This document shows, in pieces, positions 25,896 to 34,345 of a stretch of DNA of 64,000 nt. Source of the DNA: Chryseobacterium sp. ISL-80 (GTDB lineage: Bacteria > Bacillota > Bacilli > Bacillales > Cytobacillaceae); NCBI GenBank assembly GCA_018613055.1, contig JAGGQZ010000020.1:295140-359139 (forward strand). The letters run 5' to 3'. A model generated the notes under the pieces. That model was not told where the DNA came from. It worked only from the letters and a program-made list of their open reading frames with translations, and did not search any database. The translations under genes and the position numbers were made by a program. Numbering within the stretch: position 1 is the stretch's first letter; each line of letters opens with the position of its first letter.

Positions 25896-26015
25896 ATGAA
25901 AGTTCTTTCAGCATCTTCTAAACTCGTCATTGGCTCTGCACTCGAAGGAGGATTTGTTTATCTAAAGAAAGGCACCCTTACCCCCAACAAAGTGATACGA
26001 CGCGGAAAACTTTAA
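25896..26015 (+). CDS. Microprotein of 39 aa
   Basis: Small reading frame with a strong ribosome binding site (AGGAGGG, 7-nt spacing) and a strong terminator 22 bp after its stop. Product MKVLSASSKLVIGSALEGGF... is short and basic at the end (NKVIRRGKL). No family recognised. Confidence 0.5.
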   Translation: MKVLSASSKLVIGSALEGGFVYLKKGTLTPNKVIRRGKL

Positions 26016-26036
26016 ATGCACAAATCCTCTTTCAAT

Positions 26037-26067
26037 AAAAGCACATCCGATATGGATGTGCTTTTAT
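26037..26067 (+). terminator. Terminator after the 39-aa gene
   Basis: Perfect 12-bp stem AAAAGCACATCC / GGATGTGCTTTT with a 5-nt loop. Confidence 0.88.
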
Positions 26068-26101
26068 CATTGAGCAATAACGCTTCAAAAAACGATGGTT
26101 T

Positions 26102-26260
26102 TCAGAGATCAGACCTTTTGACTGGTTCCTCTTCGTTATTCGTCTGATTCCCTGTACTTGACGTATAGCCTACACGATACACAAAGTCTTTCTGTTTCTT
26201 TAATGCATCCGGCATCTTATACTGTAGATCGTTCGATTGGAATTCACCTTTTTCTGACAC
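26102..26260 (-). CDS. Small hypothetical protein, 52 aa
   Basis: GTG start with GGGGGAT just upstream. The hydrophilic product (MSEKGEFQSNDLQYKMPD...) has a central VYRVGYTSSTGNQTNN segment and no cysteines or membrane helix. It lies 18 bp after the YozQ-like gene on the same strand, so they are probably one transcript. Confidence 0.5.
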   Translation of the reverse strand: MSEKGEFQSNDLQYKMPDALKKQKDFVYRVGYTSSTGNQTNNEEEPVKRSDL

Positions 26261-26278
26261 CTTAATCCCCCTGCTGGC

Positions 26279-26482
26279 CTATTGGTAGCCTCTTCTATTT
26301 AACTCATCATGTGCATCGGATGTGCGTTCAATTTTTCCGCCAGCTTCCCCCTCTGCATAACTGTCGCTAGCTTGTTCATGGGTCATGGCAAGTCCGCTTG
26401 AAAGTTCATCATTCCTTTGGTAATCTGCTGTTTCGTACATACTACCTGCTACTTCTGCACTTTTACTTTTATCTTTTTTCAT
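26279..26482 (-). CDS. yozQ: YozQ-like small protein, 67 aa
   Basis: Start at ATG 26482 preceded by AAAGGAGGG; longer upstream starts lack a site. The product MKKDKSKSAEVAGSMYETAD... with LAMTHEQASDSYAEG fits the YozQ (DUF4025) family of small hydrophilic Bacillus proteins, of unknown function. Co-directional with the 52-aa gene after it. Confidence 0.72.
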   Translation of the reverse strand: MKKDKSKSAEVAGSMYETADYQRNDELSSGLAMTHEQASDSYAEGEAGGKIERTSDAHDELNRRGYQ

Positions 26483-26591
26483 CGGTAATCCCTCCTTTCG
26501 TTTACTCAGGTTATTTTTTGACATTAATTCATAAACCATACTCCACAATTCACTCTACTAGCGGTCTTCTCCCCAGATTTCCGTTTATAAA

Positions 26592-26622
26592 ATCAAAACA
26601 CCCCTTCATATATGAAGGGGTG
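26592..26622 (-). terminator. Terminator of the MFS transporter gene
   Basis: Perfect palindrome CACCCCTTCATA / TATGAAGGGGTG followed by TTTTGATTTT on the minus strand. Confidence 0.85.
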
Positions 26623-26626
26623 AAAA

Positions 26627-27802
26627 TCACTGAATGCCTGTTTCCATTGATGTTTTTTTATGATCATGCAAAAGCCAGATTGTCAGCAAAACGCCAACTA
26701 AGGTCAATATAGCAAAAAACAAATACACAACATAAATGCTAAATTCCTCGAAAAGGATTCCGCCTAAAAATGTAAAGAACCAGTTACCCAGACCATTGCC
26801 GACAGCTGAGTAAATCGTCACTGCCGTGGCTGTGACATGTGAAGGTGTAATGTCCCGTATATATTGCAATCCTGCCGGAATGAATAAACCAAGCGAAAAT
26901 CCCTGAATGACAGCGGATGCATAGACAAGGCCCAATGCAGGCTCGGTAAAATAAAAGATCCATCTGATCAACGAGACAAGGGACGCAATAAAAGCAACCT
27001 GAAGAAGCCCCAATTTGCGGATCCAGCTGCCAGCAACCCTCATAAATGGAATCTCGGATAGCACTGCGATAAGAAACGCGATGCCAATCCCGGTATATGT
27101 CCCACCCCTATTCTCAACAAACAAGCTGAAATAAAAGTTATTCGCTAGATTAGGGCCAAAAATCATGAACGTCACACCGAGGAAAACCAAAAATTTCTTC
27201 ATTCGCAATAAATCCTTCATACCGGAAAAGAGACTGCTGGACCTATCAGAGGATTCTTGTGGCATTTTCAATGTAAAGCCCGCCCCGATCACTAATGTCA
27301 GGAAAAAAGCATAAAAAATAACCTCTGGGTTCCATTCAGATAATCTTCCCATCACGAATACTGCGAGGCCAAATCCCAGTGATCCGAATAACCTGACATT
27401 TCCATAGTTGACACCGACTTTGCTTGTGTATTTTAAGGAGATGCTATCGGATAATGGAATTATGGCACTTTGGAAAATGGCCAGGATAATGGCAACAATC
27501 AAGAACAATAAAAATTTGTCAAATACGAGATAACCAAAAGCAGCAATTCCAGTTATCAGTGTCGTAAGTGTTAACAGCCGATTATGGTAATTTTTCATAT
27601 CGGCAAGCATTCCCCAGAACGGCTGGAAAAAGATCATGATTACAGGGCCAATCGACAGGATTAATCCAATCTGATAGCCATTCAATTTCTCCACATCCGT
27701 TAAATATATACTTAATAACGGGAAGAGGCTTCCCATCCCGAAAAATACAAAAAGATAAAAACCTTGTAATGTAAGGATATTCTGTTTTACTTGCTTTTCC
27801 AT
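26627..27802 (-). CDS. MFS transporter, 12 TM
   Basis: 391 residues with 12 predicted membrane helices. N-terminal helix FYLFVFFGMGSLFPLLSIYL, the inter-helix motif GMLADMKNYHNR (MFS loop 2-3 signature, G-x-x-x-D), and SLKYTSKVGVNYGNVRLFGSLGFGL typical of the MFS_1_like/LacY-type group (YwbF, nucleoside or sugar symporters). Substrate unknown. Monocistronic with its own terminator. Confidence 0.85.
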   Translation of the reverse strand: MEKQVKQNILTLQGFYLFVFFGMGSLFPLLSIYLTDVEKLNGYQIGLILSIGPVIMIFFQPFWGMLADMKNYHNRLLTLTTLITGIAAFGYLVFDKFLLFLIVAIILAIFQSAIIPLSDSISLKYTSKVGVNYGNVRLFGSLGFGLAVFVMGRLSEWNPEVIFYAFFLTLVIGAGFTLKMPQESSDRSSSLFSGMKDLLRMKKFLVFLGVTFMIFGPNLANNFYFSLFVENRGGTYTGIGIAFLIAVLSEIPFMRVAGSWIRKLGLLQVAFIASLVSLIRWIFYFTEPALGLVYASAVIQGFSLGLFIPAGLQYIRDITPSHVTATAVTIYSAVGNGLGNWFFTFLGGILFEEFSIYVVYLFFAILTLVGVLLTIWLLHDHKKTSMETGIQ

Positions 27803-28008
27803 TTAAATCCTCCGTGCTGACGATTTATAGAGTTATATTTTACCACTATTTTAGTATAAGAATAGAAAAAATCGGATTATGCAAAATAAAGAATGAATAA
27901 AGCGTTTTCATTCTGATTATGTCATGTTAAAATAATGTTGGTTTAAAGTGATCAGACGTCTGCTCACCTATTGATTAAAGCTATCATGCCATAAGAGGCG
28001 GTGAAATC

Positions 28009-28176
28009 ATGAGAGAAATAATATTGAGCCTGGTTGCTGGTTTAATCGTTGGTATTTTATTTAAATTCCTTAAGCTTCCGCTTCCTGCACCACCAGTTCT
28101 GGCAGGTGTACTGGGAATTGTCGGCGTTTATTTAGGCGGAGTTGTTGGAGAATGGATTTTGAACTCCTTTAAATGA
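28009..28176 (+). CDS. XapX domain membrane protein, 55 aa
   Basis: Tiny membrane protein with two hydrophobic helices and the XapX (DUF1427) signature LPLPAPPVLAGVLGIVGVYLG. ATG preceded by AGAGGCGG. Family function is unknown. Monocistronic, ending at a terminator shared with the convergent formate channel gene. Confidence 0.8.
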   Translation: MREIILSLVAGLIVGILFKFLKLPLPAPPVLAGVLGIVGVYLGGVVGEWILNSFK

Positions 28177-28202
28177 TGAAGGGGTTCGGCAATATGATCA
28201 GC

Positions 28203-28234
28203 AAAAAATCCACGGGGTTTCCGCGGATTTTTTC
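28203..28234. terminator. Bidirectional terminator between XapX and FNT genes
   Basis: AAAAAATCC-ACGG / CCGCGGATTTTTT with a short loop and T's on both strands. Confidence 0.78.
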
Positions 28235-28239
28235 TTATA

Positions 28240-29079
28240 CTATGAGTATTGTTTAAGAGCATTTTGCCCAAATAAAGTATTTGATTCCACTTGCTTATGT
28301 GTCGTGACATTTTTTGTGGCATCCAGGTATACATAAATTGTTCCAACGAAAAATGCCCCGCCTAAGATATTCCCTATCGTAACTGTCAGGAGATTATGAA
28401 TTCCTAAACCTAAACTAATGGTGTCTGGATGTTCAACAAGAAGAGCAATCGAAAATAACACCATGTTTGCGACACTATGCTCAAAGCCCGATACTACGAA
28501 AGCGAACACCAGCAGCATCATCACCCCGATTTTTGCTGCATCTCCTTTAATATTGTAAGGGATCCAAACTGCCAGGCATACAAGCCAGTTACAGAGGATC
28601 GCGCGGAAAAACAATTGAATGGCTGGAGTATTCATCTTCATGCTTACAGTTTCCATCATATATTGTGTTTTTTCAGGCGTTGGGAAAATTCCCGATAACA
28701 TAATGAACATCCCAAAAAATACAGCACCTATTATATTTCCTGCATAGCAAGCAATCCAATTTTCAGCGGTATCCCTCCATGATGTTGCCTTTTTAAGAGA
28801 ACTGATGGTCATTAGCATCGTATTGCTAGTAAAAAGCTCGCCGCCGCCATATAAAATCAGGACCAGAGCCAATCCAAAAAAGATCGAGCTTACAATTGGA
28901 ATTGCTGGAGAATGCGCATCAAAAAAATACTCTCCCAGGCGATATGAAACCATAATGCCAAAACCGATGTATACACCTGCAAGTGCTGCCCTCATTAAAT
29001 ACTTCAACTTCGAATCCCTTAAATAATCTTTCTTCTTCAAAGCAATACCAATGGCAATATCGATAGGCTGTCTGCTCAA
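28240..29079 (-). CDS. Formate/nitrite transporter (FNT) family channel
   Basis: 279-residue pentameric FNT channel with six membrane helices. Family motifs: GGGELFTSNT, AGNIIGAVFFG, ILCNWLVCLAVW, and GFEHSVANMVLF carrying the conserved pore His. I set the start at a TTG (29079, M-S-R-Q-P-I-D) because GGAGG lies 8 nt before it; the longer frame to 29193 has no ribosome binding site. With two formate dehydrogenases and PflB in the same window, formate export or import is the likely role, though nitrite cannot be excluded. Confidence 0.9.
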   Translation of the reverse strand: MSRQPIDIAIGIALKKKDYLRDSKLKYLMRAALAGVYIGFGIMVSYRLGEYFFDAHSPAIPIVSSIFFGLALVLILYGGGELFTSNTMLMTISSLKKATSWRDTAENWIACYAGNIIGAVFFGMFIMLSGIFPTPEKTQYMMETVSMKMNTPAIQLFFRAILCNWLVCLAVWIPYNIKGDAAKIGVMMLLVFAFVVSGFEHSVANMVLFSIALLVEHPDTISLGLGIHNLLTVTIGNILGGAFFVGTIYVYLDATKNVTTHKQVESNTLFGQNALKQYS

Positions 29080-29313
29080 GAATAAGACCTCCACGTTGAT
29101 TGTGAAATAAATCACTATTTTTATTGTTGGTTTAATCTTATACCTGATCAATCTGTTTGTTAAGGGCAAAACACATGAACTGTTTATGACCATTTTTAAA
29201 GCGTTTCCATCTTTTATTTAACGCTGATTTCAATCTTTTTACTGATACTTGTTAAAAACCAATAAGGGGATTCCCCTATTGGATCCACCTTCAATAATTG
29301 CAGAGCAACTTTT

Positions 29314-29834
29314 GACAAAACCACCTGGTTTTGCCGGAGGTTTGTCTGAACATGAGGGCACTTCGGACAAAAACACTTGGAAATGCCGGAAATTTGTCTG
29401 AACACGGGGTCACTTCGGACAAATTCACCAGGGCAAACCATGATTTTGTCCGAACTCGGGGTCATTTCGGACAAATTCACGACGGTAAACCATGATTTTG
29501 TCCGAACCTGGGATCACTTCAGACAAAACTACCTAGTGAAGCCGGGAGTTTGTCTGAACCTGGGGTCACTTCAGACAAATTTATGAGGCCAAATCAAGAT
29601 TTTGTCCGAACCTGGGACCACTTCAGACAAATTTACGAGGCCAAACCATGATTTTGTCCGAACCTGGGATCACTTCAGACAAATTTACGAGGCCAAACCA
29701 TGATTTTGTCCGAACCAGGGGGCACTTCGGACAAATTCACGACGGTAAACCATGATTTTGTCCGAACCTGGAGTCACTTCGGACATATACACGAAAACAA
29801 ACCATAATTTTGTCCGAACCTGTTCCTAAGACAA
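29314..29834. repeat. Tandem hairpin array, ten units at exact 52-bp period
   Basis: Ten copies of TTTGTC[C/T]GAA start at 29341 and then every 52 bp exactly to 29809 (29393, 29445, 29497, 29549, 29601, 29653, 29705, 29757, 29809); a half unit (GACAAAA) begins at 29314. In each unit this arm is followed, after an 11-nt loop (like CCTGGGGTCAC), by TTC[G/A]GACAAA, its reverse complement, giving a 10-bp hairpin. Hairpins are separated by about 21 bp that vary more. No protein is convincingly encoded. Confidence 0.93.
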
Positions 29835-29928
29835 ATTATCTTACCACTCTAATACCCGGCCAGCACAATTCCGAGCCCCCAAGCCACGCCGCATTGAGGC
29901 CCATCATCGTTAATCCTTCAAAAACCCA

Positions 29929-31848
29929 TCAATCTTGCCTGATAATACTTCCTTCAACATGCTTTCGCTCCATTTGATTCAAGAGCTTCCTGTGTTCTTT
30001 TGATTCAAATAGAATGTTGAAATCGTAGTCTTCTGGATAAAGCTCTGTCGCAGGGATGTTCAATTTCAGACGTTTATGATTTACTTCTATTTTTCCGTCC
30101 TTCAGCTGCACAATATAATTTCCATTACTGTCGGGCCCTTTATAAATGACGCCAAGCTCTCCAGAACTTGTTACGTATACACTATCGCCCATTTCGTAAC
30201 GGATGATTGATTTGCTGGCATCAGCCGATTTTTTTCTTTTATGCTTATTAACGAGAAGCTGCTTTTCCCTCCCTTTTAGTTCACTGCTATCTTGAAACAG
30301 TTCAGTGTAATTCTTTTCTGATTTGTAAGTGATCATATGGGCCCGTTCGATTAATTTTGGATGGACTCCCAGCTTTAGTGCTATTGCAAAAGCCTGGCTA
30401 TCGCCTCCTTTTCCGATACGCAGACGGTAGGTAGGTTTCAATGTTTCGAGATCGAATTCCATTGAGCCATTCATAAAATCTTCATGTGAATCCGCAAATT
30501 CTTTGATTTCGCTGTAGTGTGTTGTAGCGAATATGGTCGCTCCCTTATTGTTCAGGTTCTCAAGTATGGCTGTCGCCAATCCCATACCTTCTCCTGGATC
30601 GGTTCCAGAGCCAAGCTCATCCAGAAGGACAAGGGTCCTGTCATTTGCTTTTTCTAATATCTCAATAATATTCACAATTCTTGAACTGAAGGTGCTTAAG
30701 TTTTGCTCTATACTTTGCCCATCCCCTATATCCACAAGGACCTTATGGAAAAGACCTGATTTGCTTCCCTCTCCAACTGGCAGGAGCAATCCACTTTGTG
30801 ACATCAACACCAGCAGACCAGCTGTTTTTATAGAGACCGTTTTTCCCCCAGTATTTGGACCAGTAATCACAAGTGCATGGTAGTCTGTTCCAATTTCGAG
30901 CGTTAATGGAACCGCATTACTGCCAAGAAGCGGATGACGTGCTTCTTTATAATCGATCACCTGATCATCCACGAGGTCTACATTTTTTGCATCGATCGAT
31001 CGACAATACTTTGCTTTTGAAAATAAAAAGTCATAATGGATCATCGTCTCCATCGCAAGCTTAATTTCTTTTTCTTTTCCTTCTGCCAGACCGGTAAGGG
31101 CAAATAAGATTTTCTCCACCTCCGCCTGTTCCTCGAAGAAGAGCCATTCCATCTGGTCCTGGAAGACGCCGATTTCTTCTGGTTCCACAAAAAGAGTTGA
31201 ACCTGAAGCTGATGTGTCGAGCACAGATCCCTTTACCTTCCCACGATATTCCTTTTTTACAGGTATAACGTACCTCCCATTCCTCTGGCTGACGACTGCT
31301 TCCTGGAGAAATGGTTTTATTTTTGCTGATTTCAGCAACTGTGTAAGCTTTTCCTTCAAACGCTCTTCCTGAATACCAATTTGTTTGCGGACTTTTAAAA
31401 GCTCTTTTGATGCGTAATTATCAATTTGTCCATTGCGGATACACCTTTGGATTTCCGCAGCGAGTTCTGGCAATTCCTCAATACTATAGACATAGACGGA
31501 TACTCTTGGTGCGCAATACTCTTTATCCTTCATAAATCGGCGAAGCTTGCTGCAGCTGTCAAGGAATGAGTTCAACTGTACAAGTTGATCTACACGCAGT
31601 GGGATCCCTTTATTAAAACCATTCATTAACGCTTCCATGCCTTCAAGGCCATGGATTGGAACGCTTGAGCTGATTTTTAGAATCTCAATGGCTTCTGAAA
31701 TTTCCTCATGCCATGCTTCAATCTGCTTTAGGTTTGTGGACGGTGCCATTTCCATAGCTTTCTTGCGGCCTGATTCTGTTAAAGCGAATCCGGCAATCAC
31801 TTCTTTGATTTTGTCATAACCAAGAACAGTGTAAGTTTGTTCGTTCAA
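29929..31848 (-). CDS. MutS2-like ATPase lacking the Smr nuclease domain
   Basis: 639 residues, aligned to MutS2 from its N-terminus (YTVLGYDKIKEVIAGFALTE) through the lever/clamp coiled coils to the ATPase (Walker A TGPNTGGKTVSIKT, Walker B LVLLDELGSGTDPGEG, FATTHYSEIK). It lacks the KOW-Smr C-terminal endonuclease of standard MutS2 (about 780 residues), ending after a beta-rich SH3-like segment (GDSVYVTSSGELGVIY). MutS2 proteins bind branched DNA or collided ribosomes; this shorter form may be a paralogue with binding but no Smr cleavage. It follows a structured leader and ends next to the 52-bp repeat array. Confidence 0.85.
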   Translation of the reverse strand: MNEQTYTVLGYDKIKEVIAGFALTESGRKKAMEMAPSTNLKQIEAWHEEISEAIEILKISSSVPIHGLEGMEALMNGFNKGIPLRVDQLVQLNSFLDSCSKLRRFMKDKEYCAPRVSVYVYSIEELPELAAEIQRCIRNGQIDNYASKELLKVRKQIGIQEERLKEKLTQLLKSAKIKPFLQEAVVSQRNGRYVIPVKKEYRGKVKGSVLDTSASGSTLFVEPEEIGVFQDQMEWLFFEEQAEVEKILFALTGLAEGKEKEIKLAMETMIHYDFLFSKAKYCRSIDAKNVDLVDDQVIDYKEARHPLLGSNAVPLTLEIGTDYHALVITGPNTGGKTVSIKTAGLLVLMSQSGLLLPVGEGSKSGLFHKVLVDIGDGQSIEQNLSTFSSRIVNIIEILEKANDRTLVLLDELGSGTDPGEGMGLATAILENLNNKGATIFATTHYSEIKEFADSHEDFMNGSMEFDLETLKPTYRLRIGKGGDSQAFAIALKLGVHPKLIERAHMITYKSEKNYTELFQDSSELKGREKQLLVNKHKRKKSADASKSIIRYEMGDSVYVTSSGELGVIYKGPDSNGNYIVQLKDGKIEVNHKRLKLNIPATELYPEDYDFNILFESKEHRKLLNQMERKHVEGSIIRQD

Positions 31849-31861
31849 TGCTTATTCCTCC

Positions 31862-31904
31862 TTAAAAATATAAAAAGCCGCAATGGACAAGTCCAAAGCG
31901 GCTT
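31862..31904 (-). terminator. Terminator-like hairpin just before the MutS2-like start
   Basis: AAGCCGC...GCGGCTT with an inner GGAC/GTCC stem, then TTTTTATATTTTT on the minus strand, and only then the AAGGAGG and the MutS2-like ATG. Its position in the 5' leader suggests attenuation. Confidence 0.7.
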
Positions 31905-31942
31905 AAAATGCTTACAGCTGGGCTGTGAGCAATATATTTACG

Positions 31943-32155
31943 AAAAAAAGCTGTGTAAATGCACACAGCTTCTGCTCACAAATATCAAGCATGCTTCTAT
32001 GTTCATTGTTCTTAACATCCAATCCAGGCCATAATGAAATAAACCTCTTAAAGGTTTCTTTTCAAACCGGATTGACCGTATGAAATTAACGGTTAGTTAA
32101 GAACGACACCTAACATAGAACATACTCCTTACATTTCAATAATATTCTCCCCAAT
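31943..32155 (-). ncRNA. Structured leader or small RNA upstream of the MutS2-like gene
   Basis: On the minus strand TTGACA and TATCCT (18-nt spacing, about 32165-32194) could start a transcript near 32155. CTATGTT pairs with AACATAG and, just inside, GTTCTTAAC with GTTAAGAAC; these enclose ACCGT/ACGGT, CAATCC/GGATTG and AAACCT/AGGTTT hairpins. A perfect terminator AGCTGTGT / ACACAGCT plus seven T's follows (31943-31970), itself flanked by a pairing TGTGAGCA / TGCTCACA. This could be a riboswitch-like leader or an independent sRNA. No T-box, SAM, guanidine or ydaO consensus was seen. Confidence 0.55.
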
Positions 32156-32307
32156 AGGATACGTCGTTTCTGCCACGTTTGTCAACCAAATTCATCCATT
32201 TTTTAAAAAATGATGTGTAAAAAGAATGTTCACATTTTCTCTATTGACCTGTTGTTTATATTTCATTTTAATTAGGGTAACCAAAGGTCGATAAAGGTGG
32301 AGATTTT

Positions 32308-33009
32308 GTGGCCAGCAAGGGAAATGTCAGTAATTTAAATTATGAGATAAGCGAACTGATCAAGGCCTCCGAAAAGATCATTAAATTTAAAAAAGGGACT
32401 TTTTTATTCCGTGAGGGCCAGGAAGCTAAAGAAATGTATATTATACTTTCAGGAAAAGTGCAGGTTTCCAAGATGAACGCCGAGGGCAAAGAATTGTATT
32501 TAAGGCTGTGCAAGAATAAGGATATCGTCGGTGAACTGACTCTTTTTACAGTTGGGCCAAGGTATCTTTTCAACGCAAAAGTGGTTGAGGACGGTGAAGC
32601 AGCTGCCATCAATATCGAGACCCTGGAAAACATCTTATTCAACAATAGCCAGCTGGCATACCAGTTCCTTAAGTGGATGAACGATCATACCCGGAGGACC
32701 ATCACTAAATTCAGGGATCTCGTTCTGCATGGAAAAAAAGGCGCTTTGTATTCCACTTTGATCCGCCTTAGCAACAGCTACGGAATTAAAAAAGAAGATG
32801 GCATCCATATCAATGTACCGATTACAAACCAGGATCTGGCAAACTATTGTGGCACAGCTAGAGAAAGTGTAAGCCGAATGCTCGGGGAATTGCGGGACGA
32901 AGGAATTATTTCGATTAATAGAAAAAGGATCATCATACATGACCTTGTTTTCCTCAAACGTGAAATAGAATGTGAAAATTGCCCGATAGAGTTCTGCAAC
33001 ATGGATTGA
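32308..33009 (+). CDS. fnr: Fnr, oxygen-sensing Crp/Fnr family regulator
   Basis: 233 residues: cyclic-nucleotide-like beta-roll (about 20-120), dimer helix, and winged helix with recognition motif NQDLANYCGTARESVSRML. The C-terminal cluster site C222-x2-C225-x4-C230 is that of Bacillus Fnr, where three cysteines and an Asp bind a [4Fe-4S] cluster; D137 is a good candidate for the Asp. GTG start with GGTGGAG upstream. In B. subtilis Fnr activates anaerobic genes at TGTGA-N6-TCACA sites. Likely regulator of the formate genes here, though I did not find a perfect Fnr box in front of them. Confidence 0.88.
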   Translation: MASKGNVSNLNYEISELIKASEKIIKFKKGTFLFREGQEAKEMYIILSGKVQVSKMNAEGKELYLRLCKNKDIVGELTLFTVGPRYLFNAKVVEDGEAAAINIETLENILFNNSQLAYQFLKWMNDHTRRTITKFRDLVLHGKKGALYSTLIRLSNSYGIKKEDGIHINVPITNQDLANYCGTARESVSRMLGELRDEGIISINRKRIIIHDLVFLKREIECENCPIEFCNMD

Positions 33010-33101
33010 AGCATTAAAAAAGGAAGCCCATGAATTGCAAGCTCCCTTTCTTGATTTTATAAAAAATTTCTTTTCGTAAAATGCTTTACCAATCACTCCG
33101 A

Positions 33102-33782
33102 TCATAAAAAGAAGGGGATGATAGCAGGCAGCAGCAATGAAGTCAGAATTGCCGCCAATCCCATCGCTGCCCCTGATACTGCTCCCTGCAGCTCCCCTTC
33201 TCTGGCAGCTTCTGCTGTACCGATGCCATGGGCGATGGTCCCGATCGCCAGTCCTCTTGAAAAAGGCTCATGGATTTTCATGACATTCATAAGCCACGGC
33301 CCAAGCATCGCTCCCGTCATTCCGGTAATCATGACAAAGGCTGCCACCAATATCGGATCGGCCTCTATCATCCTGGCAACCTCGGAAGCTACTGGTATTG
33401 TGATGGATTTGATTGTCAAAGAAACCAGGATGATATTGGTCAAGTTCAGTAAATAGCCTATAAGAACGGCTGAAAGAATAGTTGAGACAGTTCCGGCAAA
33501 AAGCCCTGCCAAAGCAGGAAGCAGGTTTGCCGCAATAATCTTTCTTTGTTTGTATAGGGGTACTGCCAGGGCTACTGTAGCCGGTCCCAGAAAATAGGTT
33601 ATAATTACGCTCGCTGCTTCGTACTCCTTATATGGTATATTCAGAATCAGCAAAACGGAGATCACGATGACCGTACTTAAGAAAACCGGTGACGTTAGTG
33701 GTGACGGATACTTGCCTGCAGCTTTCCTGGAGAGTAAATAAGCTAGCAAAGTGATGAAAATACTAAAGATCGTGACCAGCAT
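33102..33782 (-). CDS. LrgB/CidB family membrane protein
   Basis: 226 residues, six or more membrane helices, LrgB motifs (SVTLPIASEVA-like KSITIPVASEVARMI and GTIAHGIGTAEAAREGE). Partner of the LrgA-like gene upstream; its start overlaps that gene by 20 bp. In staphylococci LrgAB/CidAB modulate murein hydrolases and carbon overflow; in B. subtilis YsbAB-type pairs transport pyruvate. Pyruvate handling would suit a cell with pyruvate formate-lyase, but that is an inference. Confidence 0.88.
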   Translation of the reverse strand: MLVTIFSIFITLLAYLLSRKAAGKYPSPLTSPVFLSTVIVISVLLILNIPYKEYEAASVIITYFLGPATVALAVPLYKQRKIIAANLLPALAGLFAGTVSTILSAVLIGYLLNLTNIILVSLTIKSITIPVASEVARMIEADPILVAAFVMITGMTGAMLGPWLMNVMKIHEPFSRGLAIGTIAHGIGTAEAAREGELQGAVSGAAMGLAAILTSLLLPAIIPFFL

Positions 33783-34161
33783 TTTGAGCTTCCTTCCTCT
33801 GCTTATATTTTACAATAAGATGTGAAGTTCCCCCAGCGATTGCCATACCTATTAAGGCACTAGACACCAATATCACTGCAAGCTGGACTCCAGCTTCCGC
33901 CATCAAACCACCTAATGTCATCAAACCAACAGATATGGATACAAAAAAGAAGGATAAGTGCTTTACAAGGAAGTCAGCTGCCCCTTCAATCCATTCAAGT
34001 TTTATTATCTTCAGCCATAGCATCAGAAAGAGGATCATCATCCCCAATACATTCCCCGGGATGAGGAGGTCAAAAAAATCAACAATATAAAAACCGGCTT
34101 TATTGATCAATATGAGGCCGCAAATTTGCAATATGTATTTAACGAACTTATCCGCTTTCAA
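33763..34161 (-). CDS. LrgA/CidA family holin-like membrane protein
   Basis: 132 residues, four membrane helices, CidA/LrgA motif LIPGNVLGMMILFLML. Start set at a TTG (34161) with AAGGAG 8 nt before; an upstream extension to 34278 has no ribosome binding site and would add a polar tail not seen in the family. First gene of the lrgAB-like operon. Confidence 0.85.
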   Translation of the reverse strand: MKADKFVKYILQICGLILINKAGFYIVDFFDLLIPGNVLGMMILFLMLWLKIIKLEWIEGAADFLVKHLSFFFVSISVGLMTLGGLMAEAGVQLAVILVSSALIGMAIAGGTSHLIVKYKQRKEAQNAGHDL

Positions 34162-34345
34162 GAAAATGGCTCCTTTTTCGTACCAATCATTATTACTATT
34201 ATTATAGATTTCGTTCACTTTTTTGCAAGAATGTTTACTTTTTTCATTGATCGTCCCTTTCGAAAAAAGAATAAACATAGTTCACACAATGTCCATATGA
34301 TTTTCCACTTGTTTCTTATATCTTATAAAGGGGGAGGCTAGCGTT

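Noticed and set aside
29214..29480. Minus-strand open frame over the 52-bp array
   Set aside because: It arises from the repeats, is Ser/Cys/Pro rich with no ribosome binding site, and shifts with repeat phase.
29314..29834. CRISPR array
   Set aside because: There are no unique spacers of uniform length, the whole unit is repeated, hairpin arms vary in step, and no cas genes are near.
31943..32155. T-box leader
   Set aside because: No T-box sequence (GGTGG-ACCGCG type) or specifier loop pattern was seen, and the downstream gene is not an amino-acid gene.
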